Source: DAHUXN01 sp963811805
GTDB taxonomy: Bacteria; Acidobacteriota; Terriglobia; Acidiferrales; UBA7541
Reading direction: 5' to 3'
Assembly (NCBI GenBank): GCA_963811805.1
Contig: CAWESU010000001.1
Coordinates: 744,001-808,000, forward strand
Length of the DNA: 64,000 nt
Below are positions 17,655 to 28,421 of the stretch, piece after piece (position 1 is the stretch's first letter; every line of letters begins with the position of its first letter). Under the pieces are notes generated by a model that saw only the letters and a program-made list of their open reading frames with translations, did no database searches and had not been told where the DNA came from. The position numbers and the translations under genes are program-made.

Positions 17655-18584
17655 ATGAATCAAATGCCTTCGATCTTTTCTTTCTGTGTTGTGCTTGCGC
17701 TTGGCGGCGCGAGCCCGCAGACGAATGTCTGGCAGCCATCGCCGGGCCACACGCAAGTGGCGATATGGCCGGAAACGCCTCCCGATGCGCAGCCTGTTCC
17801 CGGGCCGGAGGTCGAGAAAAGTGGAGGCGTGTACAACGTCACGCGGCCAACGATGACTGTCTATTCGCCCGAAGGAAAGAATACCGGAGTCGCCGTCGTC
17901 GTGTTTCCCGGCGGAGGCTTTGAGGGACTGGCAATCGATCTGGAAGGCACGGAGGTCTGCGATTGGCTGACGTCCAAGGGGATCACGTGCGTGCTGTTGA
18001 AATATCGCGTGCCAAGCTTGCCTTATGACTGGCATTGCGATTGCCGGCCCAATGGACTTGCGAAATCGACCCTATCGCTGGAAGACGCGCAAAGGACCAT
18101 GGGCCTGGTGCGATTTCACGCCGCGGAGTGGCATATCGATCCGCAGAAGATCGGAGTGCTTGGTTTTTCAGCCGGCGGATATCTGGTCGCGGAAATCAGC
18201 ACGGACTTCGAACACCGTTTGTACGCGCCTGTCGATGCGGCCGACAAGGAAAGCTGCCGTCCGGATTTTGCGGTGGGCGTTTATCCAGGGCATCTGTGGA
18301 CCGGCAACGACGATTATAAATTGAACCCGAATGTTCCCGTCACTCGCCAGACGCCGCCAACGTTCTTGGTGCAGGCCGAGGATGACCACGTGGACGGCGT
18401 AAACCAATCGATCGCGTACTACATCGCGCTGAAGAACGCTGGCGTGCCCGTGGAAATGCATTTGTACGCGCAAGGTGGACATGCGTTTGGCCTGCGGCGC
18501 ACGAAGCTTCCGATCACCGAGTGGCCGCAGCTCGTGGAAAAGTGGCTGGGGACGATTGGGATGACTTCGACATCGGCTCGATAA
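17655..18584 (+). CDS. Secreted alpha/beta hydrolase (esterase-like)
   Basis: This 309-residue protein has a short N-terminal hydrophobic segment that could be a signal peptide. The hydrolase fold shows the oxyanion stretch VVVFPGGGF, nucleophile elbow GFSAGG (Ser about residue 177), an acid at VQAEDDHVD, and catalytic His in GGHAFGL. It resembles the BD-FAE/acetyl-xylan-esterase-like group. Substrate is unknown. It starts 6 bases after mqnE but is probably not part of quinone synthesis. It converges with the next gene across a 16-base gap. Confidence 0.82.
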   Translation: MNQMPSIFSFCVVLALGGASPQTNVWQPSPGHTQVAIWPETPPDAQPVPGPEVEKSGGVYNVTRPTMTVYSPEGKNTGVAVVVFPGGGFEGLAIDLEGTEVCDWLTSKGITCVLLKYRVPSLPYDWHCDCRPNGLAKSTLSLEDAQRTMGLVRFHAAEWHIDPQKIGVLGFSAGGYLVAEISTDFEHRLYAPVDAADKESCRPDFAVGVYPGHLWTGNDDYKLNPNVPVTRQTPPTFLVQAEDDHVDGVNQSIAYYIALKNAGVPVEMHLYAQGGHAFGLRRTKLPITEWPQLVEKWLGTIGMTSTSAR

Positions 18585-18600
18585 ATTTCCCTTCAAAAAG

Positions 18601-19986
18601 CTACTTGTTTGTTGGCTCCTGCAAACCTTCAGTCGTCGCGTACAGTTTTGTTCCATTTGCTCGAAACCATTCCCATCCAATCCACGCGTAAAATGGCGCA
18701 TACACCAGCCAAAGCATCAGCGGGCTCCAGCGCCACGTCCCCAAAATTCGGTAATCAATCAGCACGCTGTACGACAAAAATTGCAAAATCGTCAGCAGCA
18801 GCCACGCTGGATTCGGGAAAAAACATAGGAACGGAATAATCCACGTGAAATACCAGGGATACGCATTCGGCGAGAGCAGCAGTATCGCACCGAAAATCAG
18901 ATACGCTGCGCGTTCTGGCTCCAGCCGCCGCGCCGCCGCCCACAGCGCCAGCCCAACTACGATTCCCTCGCCGATCCCCGCCGCCCAATCGGAATTCCCG
19001 CTAAAGGCGTGCAACAACGAGAACAAGCTCGCATTATTGTCTCGCCAGTGCGAAGTGAAATACTCGAGAGTCGCCGGAATGTGTGGCAGCGCCGCGCGAA
19101 ACGGCCAGAAGCAAGCCACCGCGAGCGCTGCCGACGCAAATCCCCACGCCCACGACCGCACCGACCGCGGCCAGCCCGCCCTCCGCAGCCACAGCGGGAA
19201 CAGCGTCACCGGAAAAACTTTCAGCAGCGCCGACGCCGCCAGCAACATCGTTGACACCCCGATACGTGACCGTATAATTAGGACGGCCGCCAGGAGCGCG
19301 GCAATGGCCAGCGCGTCGCTGTGGCCGGTGCCCGCGAACTCCACGATCACCAGCGGATTCCAGGCGTAAATCGCCAGCCGGAACTCCCGCTGCGGCGAAC
19401 GCCGAAGGCACGCAGCAAGGAGCAGGACCGCCAGCAGGTCCGCAACGAAAAACGGCAACTTGAAGGCAATCGTGCCCGGCAAGTAGCGCGCTGCGGCGCG
19501 GAAAAGCAACTCGGCGAGCGGCGGATAAACATTCGGCATGTCGTGCGCCGGCAGCGGGTATCCCGTCGGCGTCACGCGGGAGCCCAGCGCCAAGCTGTCT
19601 GGGCTCACGATATACGGATTCTGGCCCGCCAGCTGAATTTGGCCGTCCCAGTGATAGCGGTACGGGTCGTCGGAAAGCGTGGGCGTTAGCGGCAGCAGCG
19701 TCAATCGAAAGAGCAGCGCGCCCGCCAACACGATCCACAGGGTCGCGCGTTTTGCTTGCGAATTTTCGGGCACGCGCTCCAGGGCATACAGAACCACGAA
19801 ATACACAATGCCCGCGGCCAGCCCGATGGCGATTGTCCCGATGACGTGGACTTCCAGGTTTCCGAAGTGGTAGAACGCGGCGAACAGGCCTTCGAGTAGC
19901 AGCAGGCCGGCGAGCGCAACAATAATTTCACTCCGCCTCGTGCGCGGCGTAGTAACCGCGGTACCGGCAGGCGAATGAATCTTCAT
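18601..19986 (-). CDS. GT-C-fold membrane glycosyltransferase (GT87-like)
   Basis: A 461-residue polytopic membrane protein with roughly 11 hydrophobic segments. The first large loop carries LSDDPYRYHWDGQ, the acidic motif of polyprenyl-phosphate-sugar-dependent GT-C enzymes, and NPYIVSPDS and MPNVYPPLAEL follow. It likely transfers a hexose from a lipid-phosphate donor to an outer-surface glycan. Its ATG is only 23 bases from the start of the divergent GT2 gene, so the two share a control region and may work on the same glycan. Donor and acceptor are not predictable. Confidence 0.78.
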   Translation of the reverse strand: MKIHSPAGTAVTTPRTRRSEIIVALAGLLLLEGLFAAFYHFGNLEVHVIGTIAIGLAAGIVYFVVLYALERVPENSQAKRATLWIVLAGALLFRLTLLPLTPTLSDDPYRYHWDGQIQLAGQNPYIVSPDSLALGSRVTPTGYPLPAHDMPNVYPPLAELLFRAAARYLPGTIAFKLPFFVADLLAVLLLAACLRRSPQREFRLAIYAWNPLVIVEFAGTGHSDALAIAALLAAVLIIRSRIGVSTMLLAASALLKVFPVTLFPLWLRRAGWPRSVRSWAWGFASAALAVACFWPFRAALPHIPATLEYFTSHWRDNNASLFSLLHAFSGNSDWAAGIGEGIVVGLALWAAARRLEPERAAYLIFGAILLLSPNAYPWYFTWIIPFLCFFPNPAWLLLTILQFLSYSVLIDYRILGTWRWSPLMLWLVYAPFYAWIGWEWFRANGTKLYATTEGLQEPTNK

Positions 19987-20009
19987 ACGAACGGGAAGGC
20001 GGCCACGAA

Positions 20010-21653
<1,644 letters not shown>

Positions 21654-21715
21654 CCAGAATCCAATCGTTACGCCGGGCATCGAAATAACCACTTCTTCTG
21701 CTTATCATTCGTCGC

Positions 21716-21745
21716 TTGTCACTGGCTCCCCCCTACCGCTATAAT
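21716..21745 (+). promoter_or_regulatory. Sigma-70 promoter of efp
   Basis: A near-consensus promoter, TTGTCA (21716-21721), 18-base spacer, TATAAT (21740-21745). It gives a leader of about 80 bases before the efp ATG at 21831, which has AGGAG upstream. Confidence 0.75.
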
Positions 21746-21830
21746 CGAGCCTCAAACATTTCGATTCGCGGGACAAGCTTCCACACGCTTCGACAAGCAG
21801 GAAGTTCCCAAACAGAATCAGGAGCCGTTC

Positions 21831-22388
21831 ATGGTCAAAGCAACACAGCTGCGCCCCGGCATGATCATCCAGCACGAGGGGAACCTCTACACCGTCTTCA
21901 GCGTCGAGCACCGCACCCCCGGCAACAAGCGCGGCTCCATGCAGACTAAAATGCGCAATCTCCGCACCGGCTCCATCGTCGACTATCGCTTCCGCGCTGA
22001 GGATTTCGTCGAGCGCGCCATCATGGACGAAGTCGAATTCGAATTCCTCTATAGCGACACAGCCGGCTTCCATTTCATGAATTCGCAGACCTACGAGCAG
22101 ATCGCCCTGACCAAGGACACCCTCGGCGACACCACTGACTACCTCATTCCCAATCTTCCGGTCAGCATCGAATTCTACGAAGGCAAACCCATGGGCGTCC
22201 TGCTCCCCGACACCGTCGACCTCGCCGTCACCGCGACCGAGCCCACCCTGCAAAAAGCCACCGCCAGCGCCGTCATGAAGCCCGCTACTCTCGAAACCGG
22301 CCTGGTCATCAACGTCCCGCCCTTTGTCAACAACGGCGACAAAGTCAAAGTCGACACCTCCGAAGGCCGCTACATCCAGCGCGTCTAA
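21831..22388 (+). CDS. efp: Elongation factor P
   Basis: A 185-residue three-domain protein that relieves ribosome stalling at polyproline. The N-terminal KOW domain and two OB domains are full length, with the signature near TVDLAVTATEPTLQKATASA. The domain I loop reads TPGNKRGSM. Aligning PGxxxx with E. coli PGKGQA places Asn32 where the modified Lys34 sits, with Lys33 beside it. The usual Lys or Arg modification site therefore seems absent. No modification enzyme (EpmA/B, EarP, YmfI) is nearby. Confidence 0.97.
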   Translation: MVKATQLRPGMIIQHEGNLYTVFSVEHRTPGNKRGSMQTKMRNLRTGSIVDYRFRAEDFVERAIMDEVEFEFLYSDTAGFHFMNSQTYEQIALTKDTLGDTTDYLIPNLPVSIEFYEGKPMGVLLPDTVDLAVTATEPTLQKATASAVMKPATLETGLVINVPPFVNNGDKVKVDTSEGRYIQRV

Positions 22389-22672
22389 GTTCTGCTGACG
22401 AATTTCACCTTCCCGCACTGTGGTAGCAAGAATCACGGTGTCCGAGAACAGACGTTCCCCTGAAAAAATGTGCGAAAAACTCGACTAGAAGAAAATGCTT
22501 GGGTGCTGATTTTGTGAGACTTAGGCGAACTTCTAATTTCCCACATAAACTCGATTAGAATTGCCAGAGCGGAGGCGAAGCGAAGGTGGTCGATGGTCAA
22601 CACAAAATCCTTCCGGTTACGGTCCGACCGGTGATTCTGTCATTCGGGCGTGGTCACGCCATTGCGTGGCGG
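22389..22672. other. Intergenic region between convergent efp and purB
   Basis: About 284 bases with no convincing gene. Two similar phrases, AAACTCGACTAGAAG near 22477 and AAACTCGATTAGAAT near 22547, form an imperfect direct repeat. I see no clear terminator hairpin with a T-tract. Confidence 0.4.
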
Positions 22673-23995
22673 TTACCGCAAGGCCGCGGAAGTTTTCTTT
22701 GTGAAGATACGATGGAAGATCGCGTCGGCGGATTTCAGTTGGCGCTGCAAATCGAAAGTGTGCTGTAACTGTTTTTCGTCGAGAAACTTTTTAATGTTGG
22801 GATCATTCGCCACGCGTTCACGGAAACTGGATTCGGATTCCCACGCGGCCATGGCGTGGGCCTGCACCCACTTGTAGGCATCTTCGCGCGCGGCGCCGTG
22901 CTCGACGAGATCCTGCAAGAGCTGTCCGGAAAAAACCAGACCCTGCGTGGAGTCCAGATTTCTGCGCATGCGCCCGGGAAACACTTTCATCTTGTCGACG
23001 ATCGCAGCCATGCGACCGAGCATGTAGTCGACGAGCGTGGTGGAATCGGGAAAAATCACGCGCTCGACGGAGCTGTGCGAAATGTCGCGCTCGTGCCACA
23101 GCGCGACGTTTTCGAGAGCGGCGAGCGAATTGGAACGCACCACGCGCGCGAGTCCGGAAACTTGTTCACAGCCGACGGGATTGCGTTTGTGCGGCATGGC
23201 GGAACTGCCGCGCTGGCCGCCGCCGAATGGTTCCTCGGCTTCGCGAACTTCCGTGCGCTGCAGATGGCGAATTTCGATGGCGATGCGTTCGAGCGACGCG
23301 GCGATGATGGCGAGCGTGGTCAAGTAATGCGCGTGGCGGTCGCGTTCAATGACTTGCGAAGAAACCGGCGCTACCGTGAGGCCGAGACGCTGGCAAATTT
23401 TCTGCTCGATCTCCGGACCGAGATGCGCGCAGGTGCCCACGGCGCCGGCGATTTTGCCGACAGCCATTTCTTTCGCGGCATCGCGAAAGCGCGCGATGTC
23501 GCGGCGGTTTTCGTCGTACCAGTTGGCGATTTTCAAACCGAAAGTGATGGGCTCGGCGTGCACGCCGTGAGTGCGTCCGATTTGCGGCGTGTCCTTGAAT
23601 TCCCAGGCGCGGCGTTCGAGAATTTCCGCAAACTTTTCCAGGCCGGCGGCAATGTGTTCAGAGGCTTCGCGAATCAGCAATGCGTGCGCCGTGTCGACAA
23701 CGTCGTTGGAGGTGAGGCCGTAGTGCAGCCAGCGCGCCGCTTCGGGATCGTTCACTGATTCGCCGACGGCGACGGTGAAGGCGATGACGTCGTGGCGCAC
23801 GCGCGATTCGATTTCGAGGATTTTCGTGACGTCGATGCGCGAACGCTCACGCAGGCGCGCGGCCGCTTCGCGCGGGACGACTCCTGCTTCGGCAAGAACA
23901 TCGGCGGCGGCCAGCTCGACATCGAGCCACTTCTGAAAACGGTTTTCGTCGCTCCAGATGCGACGCATCTCCGGACGCGTGTAGCGATTTATCAA
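22673..23995 (-). CDS. purB: Adenylosuccinate lyase
   Basis: A 440-residue fumarase/aspartase-superfamily enzyme cleaving SAICAR and adenylosuccinate in purine synthesis. Signature GSSAMPHKRNP is present, as are GRTHGVHAEPITFG and HYGLTSNDVVDTAH. The frame is open to 24145, but homologous proteins begin at MI.RYTRPEM; a TTG at 23995 preceded by GGGAG gives exactly that, so I chose it. Complete and unremarkable. Confidence 0.95.
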   Translation of the reverse strand: MINRYTRPEMRRIWSDENRFQKWLDVELAAADVLAEAGVVPREAAARLRERSRIDVTKILEIESRVRHDVIAFTVAVGESVNDPEAARWLHYGLTSNDVVDTAHALLIREASEHIAAGLEKFAEILERRAWEFKDTPQIGRTHGVHAEPITFGLKIANWYDENRRDIARFRDAAKEMAVGKIAGAVGTCAHLGPEIEQKICQRLGLTVAPVSSQVIERDRHAHYLTTLAIIAASLERIAIEIRHLQRTEVREAEEPFGGGQRGSSAMPHKRNPVGCEQVSGLARVVRSNSLAALENVALWHERDISHSSVERVIFPDSTTLVDYMLGRMAAIVDKMKVFPGRMRRNLDSTQGLVFSGQLLQDLVEHGAAREDAYKWVQAHAMAAWESESSFRERVANDPNIKKFLDEKQLQHTFDLQRQLKSADAIFHRIFTKKTSAALR

Positions 23996-24369
23996 AGACC
24001 GTCTCCCGGCCCCGGCGTTTCGCCGAGCGCACAAAGCCGACCAGCGCAAAATGAACGGGGAAATTCCCTGGTCCATGATAACCGAACTCGCGCTTTCTTC
24101 GAAAAGGGAATGAGGCAGGCGCTGTCGTTGGAGGCGTCCGGGCATACAGGTCCAAAAGGCCCACGCTCAGAAAGCGAGCATGGGCGCCCACAAAAATCCA
24201 AGCCGCCGATAATCTTCACGTTGAGGTGATTTGGCTGATAGCATCTGGAAGCGTACGATATTCGCGGCGCGCAAAAAGGTGGAACGCCCGCTGGACCTGC
24301 TGTGAACTTTCAATGCAAAGCGATGAAGCGCGGCAGCGCCCTGCTGGCGATTCCGCTTTAGGAGAGCCT
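23996..24369. other. Divergent intergenic region upstream of purB
   Basis: A 374-base gap between purB and a secreted-protein gene. It contains a GC-rich hairpin near 24160-24187 (GCTC-AGAAAGC-GAGC core within CCCA/TGGG arms). Open frames here are not protein-like. I could not place confident promoters. Confidence 0.35.
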
Positions 24370-24972
24370 ATGAAAGCCATTTCATTTGTGATGACGTGGA
24401 CCTTGTTGCTGTGCGCCGCAACGAGCGCTTTGCCGCAGACCTCGCCACAAGCCTTGTCACAAGCGGGGACGCACAAGATGGGTGATCAAAAGGCTGACGC
24501 GCGACAGACGTCCACGCAACTGGCATTTGCTCGACTGAAAACTCTCGCCGGAACTTGGAAAGGCCAGGCGGCGATGGGGCCGGGAATGAACGCTCCGGTG
24601 CGCGTGTCGTTGCGCGTCACTTCCGGCGGCGCCGCGATCCTGCACGAGATGGTGCCGGAAGGACGGTCCAATGACCCGAGCAATGGCGATGATGATCCGG
24701 TCACGATGATCTACGTGGATGGCGAGCGCCTGATGCTTACGCACTATTGCGACAGCGGGAAGAACCGGCCTCGCATGGTGGGCAAATTGTCGGCAGACGG
24801 CAAGACCGTGGAATTCAACTTTCTGGATGTCTCCGGCGGCACAAAGTACGGACACATGCACAATGCAGTTTTCACGTTTATCGACGCGGATCATCACACC
24901 GAGGACTGGACGTACATGTCGCCGGCGAACAAGCCTGCCAAAGCGCACATCGATCTGGTGCGCGCAAAGTAA
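24370..24972 (+). CDS. Secreted DUF1579-like/lipocalin-like hypothetical protein
   Basis: A 200-residue protein with a clear signal peptide (MKAISFVMTWTLLLCAATSALPQ). After a linker, a beta-rich domain starts at LAGTWKGQAAM and includes GGAAILHEMVPEG, MIYVDGERLMLTHYC and DADHHTEDWTYM. This resembles acidobacterial periplasmic proteins with a lipocalin-type barrel. ATG 24370 follows AGGAGA. A longer frame from 24226 lacks a good start. Ligand and role are unknown. Confidence 0.75.
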   Translation: MKAISFVMTWTLLLCAATSALPQTSPQALSQAGTHKMGDQKADARQTSTQLAFARLKTLAGTWKGQAAMGPGMNAPVRVSLRVTSGGAAILHEMVPEGRSNDPSNGDDDPVTMIYVDGERLMLTHYCDSGKNRPRMVGKLSADGKTVEFNFLDVSGGTKYGHMHNAVFTFIDADHHTEDWTYMSPANKPAKAHIDLVRAK

Positions 24973-25100
24973 GCACCAGAACTTCTCAATAATCAAGAGA
25001 ACTCGTTTCTGGTGTCGGCAATCTGTTAGGCGCCGCCGAGAGGAAAAGACGGCGCGACTGAGGGTCGCGCCTTGATATTTATTTCGGGCTGCCCGCGGGT

Positions 25101-25784
25101 TCAGGCGGGGCGGAGGCGGCGGCGAAATGGAACGACGCGCTCTTCTGAATCTTGCGGTTCGCGGACCGATTTGCGGTACTTGGGCAGAGATTGAGCGGGA
25201 TTCGCCTCGGGCGCACCACTTTCAGCAGGAGAGCTTGGGACGGCAAAGCCGCCTGCAAGCTGCGCGCTGTTAAGCATGGGCTGAGCCTTGTGAATCAAGT
25301 CCCAGCGGCTGCCGACGCCGAATTTGGCGAGCAAAGAGGAGACGTGAAATTTAACGGTCCGAACGGAAATGCTCAGGCGATCGGCAATTTCCTTGTTGAG
25401 CCGGTGATGGAGCAACTCCTTAAGGACTTCGCCTTCGCGCGGACTGAGATTGACGGAGCAGGAAAGGCTTCGCCCTACATGAAGAAGTTCGTCGGCGTGT
25501 TTCTTGATGCGCTCGATGGTGGCGCTTTCGGCCGGAACGAGTACGGCATAGTCTGCCGGTGAATCTCCACGAACCATGCAGCCCAGAGCGAGCAGGCTGG
25601 CGGCGCGGCTGAAGGCGGCTTCGGCATCGCCATTCATTTCGACTTTGAAACGCGGCGCGCCGGTGGTTTTCTCGCAGAAGACGAGCGCCTCGGCAGCGGG
25701 CGGTGCTTTTTCCTGCTTGGCCTCTCTATCCCCAAAAAGCTGCTGAAACCTCTTAGCTTTTTTAAGAATGATTGCACCCCTCAT
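25101..25784 (-). CDS. LuxR-type transcription regulator with non-REC N-terminus
   Basis: About 227 residues. The C-terminal third is a GerE/LuxR HTH: LSPREGEVLKELLHHRLNKEIADRLSI, then SVRTVKFHVSSLLAKFGV. The N-terminal part has no receiver or autoinducer motif that I recognise. The frame runs to a TTG at 25826; ATG 25784 is preferred though no strong ribosome site precedes it. A monocistronic regulator with unknown targets. Its HTH is related to that of the regulator at 57390. Confidence 0.75.
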   Translation of the reverse strand: MRGAIILKKAKRFQQLFGDREAKQEKAPPAAEALVFCEKTTGAPRFKVEMNGDAEAAFSRAASLLALGCMVRGDSPADYAVLVPAESATIERIKKHADELLHVGRSLSCSVNLSPREGEVLKELLHHRLNKEIADRLSISVRTVKFHVSSLLAKFGVGSRWDLIHKAQPMLNSAQLAGGFAVPSSPAESGAPEANPAQSLPKYRKSVREPQDSEERVVPFRRRLRPA

Positions 25785-26074
25785 TAGAATATGAACCGGG
25801 GGCACCGCAGGAAATATCGACAGCAACTCTCCGCCGAGTCAGCGGCTAGCGTCTATGAGCAGGAATTCACTCCAGACGAGCGCTGCTTCGAGGCCCCCTG
25901 GTTGGCAAATGCAAATCGTTGGCCGTTGTGCAAGCAAAACCTTAAGGGTACTAGTATCAGGATTTTACCTACATGCTGTAAGGAATGGATAGCCGGAGGG
26001 TCAGGAGGAATTTTCCCGATACGGGTAATTTTTTCGAGTCAGAGGTAGTCCTGATAATACTAAGTGTATTAAAA
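25785..26074. other. Intergenic region, AT-richer, no gene seen
   Basis: Some 290 bases upstream of the LuxR-type gene and downstream of the MBL gene. It includes an AT-rich segment near 26040-26075 (TAATACTAAGTGTATTAAAAC). No ORF or confident promoter is identifiable. Confidence 0.35.
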
Positions 26075-26950
26075 CTACAGAGTTAGTGGCCCAAGAGGAG
26101 TACGCTGGGAAGCGACCAAAAGCTGGCCCTGAAACGGGACTTCGGAGGGACGGCGCTGGAGAGCCTCGGTGGCGGAAAGATGAACCACGTCAGGGTTGTT
26201 GTTGGTCTCAGAAACGTGGGCAAGGATCAAAAAGCGGGCGCGGCCGTCAAAAGCGTCTCCGTCGGCCAGGTATTCGCTGACGATGTGGTTGGAAAGATGA
26301 CCGGTGCGGCTCATGACGCGCTGCTTGACGTACCAAGGGTAAGGGCCGACTTTGAGCATTTCCAGGTCGTGATTGGACTCGAGAATGAGGCAATCGGCGT
26401 CGCGGAGATGGAATTTCACCAGTTCGGTGAGGTAGCCGAGGTCGGTGACGATGGCGACTTTGACGCCGTTGGCGCGAAAGGTGTAGCCGACGGGATCGGC
26501 GGCGTCGTGCGGAACGGCGAAGGGAGACACTTCAATGTCGCCAATGGTGAACTTTTCGCCGGCGCGGATGTGCTCGACGCGATCGAGCTTCTTTGTGGAG
26601 GCTTCGGGCAAAACGCGGAGGATTTCGGCGTAAGTCCCTTCGGTGAGATAGGCGGTGGCGCGCCAGTGAGCGAGAAGCTGCGGAAGACCGCTGGCGTGGT
26701 CGGTGTGTTCGTGGGAAATGAGGATGCCGTCGACGCGTTCGGGGGATTTTTCGAGGGCGGCGAGGCGACGAAAAGTTTCCTTGCGGCCAAGGCCAGCGTC
26801 GATGAGGAGGCAGGTACGCTCGGTTTCCAGCAATGTGGCATTGCCCGAACTGCCGGACGCCAAGATGGAGACTCGGAAGCTGATAGGCCCTCGCGAGCCG
26901 CGCGCGTTTGCGATGCGGTGAACTGCGCGACCTGCGATGAATGATGACAA
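26075..26950 (-). CDS. MBL-fold metallohydrolase (YycJ/WalJ-like)
   Basis: A 291-residue metallo-beta-lactamase-fold protein. The HxHxDH zinc motif is SHEHTDH and upstream LASGSSGNATLLE is typical of the YycJ group. Later ligands fall near VPHDAADPVGY, TDLG and LILAHVSETNN. YycJ-like enzymes are suggested 5'-exonucleases in DNA repair. The start is uncertain: the longest frame uses a TTG at 26950 and the conserved domain begins about residue 27. It follows the M16 peptidase on the same strand. Confidence 0.8.
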   Translation of the reverse strand: MSSFIAGRAVHRIANARGSRGPISFRVSILASGSSGNATLLETERTCLLIDAGLGRKETFRRLAALEKSPERVDGILISHEHTDHASGLPQLLAHWRATAYLTEGTYAEILRVLPEASTKKLDRVEHIRAGEKFTIGDIEVSPFAVPHDAADPVGYTFRANGVKVAIVTDLGYLTELVKFHLRDADCLILESNHDLEMLKVGPYPWYVKQRVMSRTGHLSNHIVSEYLADGDAFDGRARFLILAHVSETNNNPDVVHLSATEALQRRPSEVPFQGQLLVASQRTPLGPLTL

Positions 26951-27024
26951 AGAGGAGAAAGTTCGTCAACGGAATAGCGCGGGAAAATGCAAGAAAGTGA
27001 CAATCCGGCGCGAGAATCGCGGCT

Positions 27025-28311
27025 TCAGCAGGAGAGGTGGGCGGGGCGGAGGTGGAAGCCGTTCAAGTTGCCGAGAATGGCCGCGGCGACGCGGGAGGGC
27101 TGGAACATCCCGTTGGCGAGCTGCTGAATTTCTTCTGCGGTGACGGCTTCCATGGCGGCGATGCGGTCCTCGGGCGAAGTGTAGCGGCCGAAATAGAGGA
27201 ACTGGCGCGCGAGATCGGACATGCGCGAGCCGGTGGATTCGAGAGAGAGAAGCGTGCCGCCCTTCAGATTGGCTTTGCAGCGGCGCAGCTCTTCGGCGGT
27301 GACGCCGTTTTCCTTCAGGTCGCGCAATTCCTTGGTAACAGAGTTGATGAGGCGCTCGGTGGTTTCGAGGCTGGTGCCAGCGTAAATGGTTAGCATGCCG
27401 GCGTCGCGATAGTGATTCGTGTCACTAAAAATGGCGTACGCGAGGCCCTGTTTTTCGCGGATGTTTTGGAAGAGGCGCGAGGACATGCCGCTGCCGAGGA
27501 GATTATTGAGCAGAGAAGCGGCGTAGCGGCGCGGATCGGTCATGGAGCAGGCGGGGACGCCGATGCAGATGTGCACCTGCTCGAGCTCGCGCTTGGAGCG
27601 TGAGGCGAGTTCGGCGAGCGGCGCGGGAGGTGCTTCGGCGCGGGCGTTCGCAGCGGGCGCGGCAGGCGCTCGATTGCCGAAACGCGGGGCGACCAGATCG
27701 AGAATTTGCTGGTGCGAAATGTTTCCGGCGGCAGTGATGACGATGTTGTCGGGCGCGTACCAACGGCTGAAGGCGGAGGTGATGGCGGCACGGTCGAAAC
27801 TGCCAACGGTTTCGGAGGTTCCGAGAATGGGGCGGCCGAGGGGATGATGGCCCCAAAGATTCTGGGAGAACATTTCGTAGACGAGATCCTCGGGGTTGTC
27901 CTCGACCATGCGAATTTCCTCGAGGATGACGGAGCGCTCGCGCGCGATTTCGTCTTCGGGGAATAGCGGGTCGAGGACCATGTCGGTCAAAACGTCGAAG
28001 ATCGCTTCGAGATGCTCGTCGAGGACGCGGGTGTTGAAGCAGACCATTTCCTTGGCGGTGAAGGCGTCGACCATGCCGCCGAGGGAATCGACTTCGCGGG
28101 CGATGGCTTCGGCGGTGCGGCGCGAAGTGCCCTTGAATACCATATGCTCGATGAAATGGGAGATGCCGCCGAGCTCGGGCGTTTCGCTGCGCGAGCCGGT
28201 TTTTATCCAGATGCCCGCAGAAACGGAACGGACATGCGGCATCGGCTCGGTGACAACGATGAGACCGTTGGGCAGCGTGGTTTGTTCGACGCGGCGATTT
28301 TCAACAACCAT
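27025..28311 (-). CDS. M16-family zinc peptidase (processing-peptidase-like)
   Basis: A 428-residue insulinase-family protease resembling the beta subunit of mitochondrial processing peptidase. The inverted zinc motif HFIEHMVFKGT (HxxEH) and the downstream Glu in DNPEDLVYE are present. Glycine-rich substrate-binding segment GSGMSSRLFQNIREKQGLAYAI follows. ATG 28311 has an AAGG tract upstream; a TTG at 28350 is less likely. It appears catalytically complete, working in the cytoplasm or periplasm on short peptides. Confidence 0.9.
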   Translation of the reverse strand: MVVENRRVEQTTLPNGLIVVTEPMPHVRSVSAGIWIKTGSRSETPELGGISHFIEHMVFKGTSRRTAEAIAREVDSLGGMVDAFTAKEMVCFNTRVLDEHLEAIFDVLTDMVLDPLFPEDEIARERSVILEEIRMVEDNPEDLVYEMFSQNLWGHHPLGRPILGTSETVGSFDRAAITSAFSRWYAPDNIVITAAGNISHQQILDLVAPRFGNRAPAAPAANARAEAPPAPLAELASRSKRELEQVHICIGVPACSMTDPRRYAASLLNNLLGSGMSSRLFQNIREKQGLAYAIFSDTNHYRDAGMLTIYAGTSLETTERLINSVTKELRDLKENGVTAEELRRCKANLKGGTLLSLESTGSRMSDLARQFLYFGRYTSPEDRIAAMEAVTAEEIQQLANGMFQPSRVAAAILGNLNGFHLRPAHLSC

Positions 28312-28421
28312 CGGCCTTCTTTCGTAAGCGCTTGACTGAGCGCAGCTCAAGTGCGCGGTTCAGAATGAATCAGTGAAATGGCGAGAGAAAGCAACACGAC
28401 TTCGACCGGCGAATCCCGGCG

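Noticed and set aside
16593..18035. 480-codon open frame on the minus strand across mqnE and the hydrolase gene
   Set aside because: Low-complexity Gly/Asp/Val-rich antisense shadow of GC-rich coding DNA; mqnE on the other strand has a full set of catalytic motifs.
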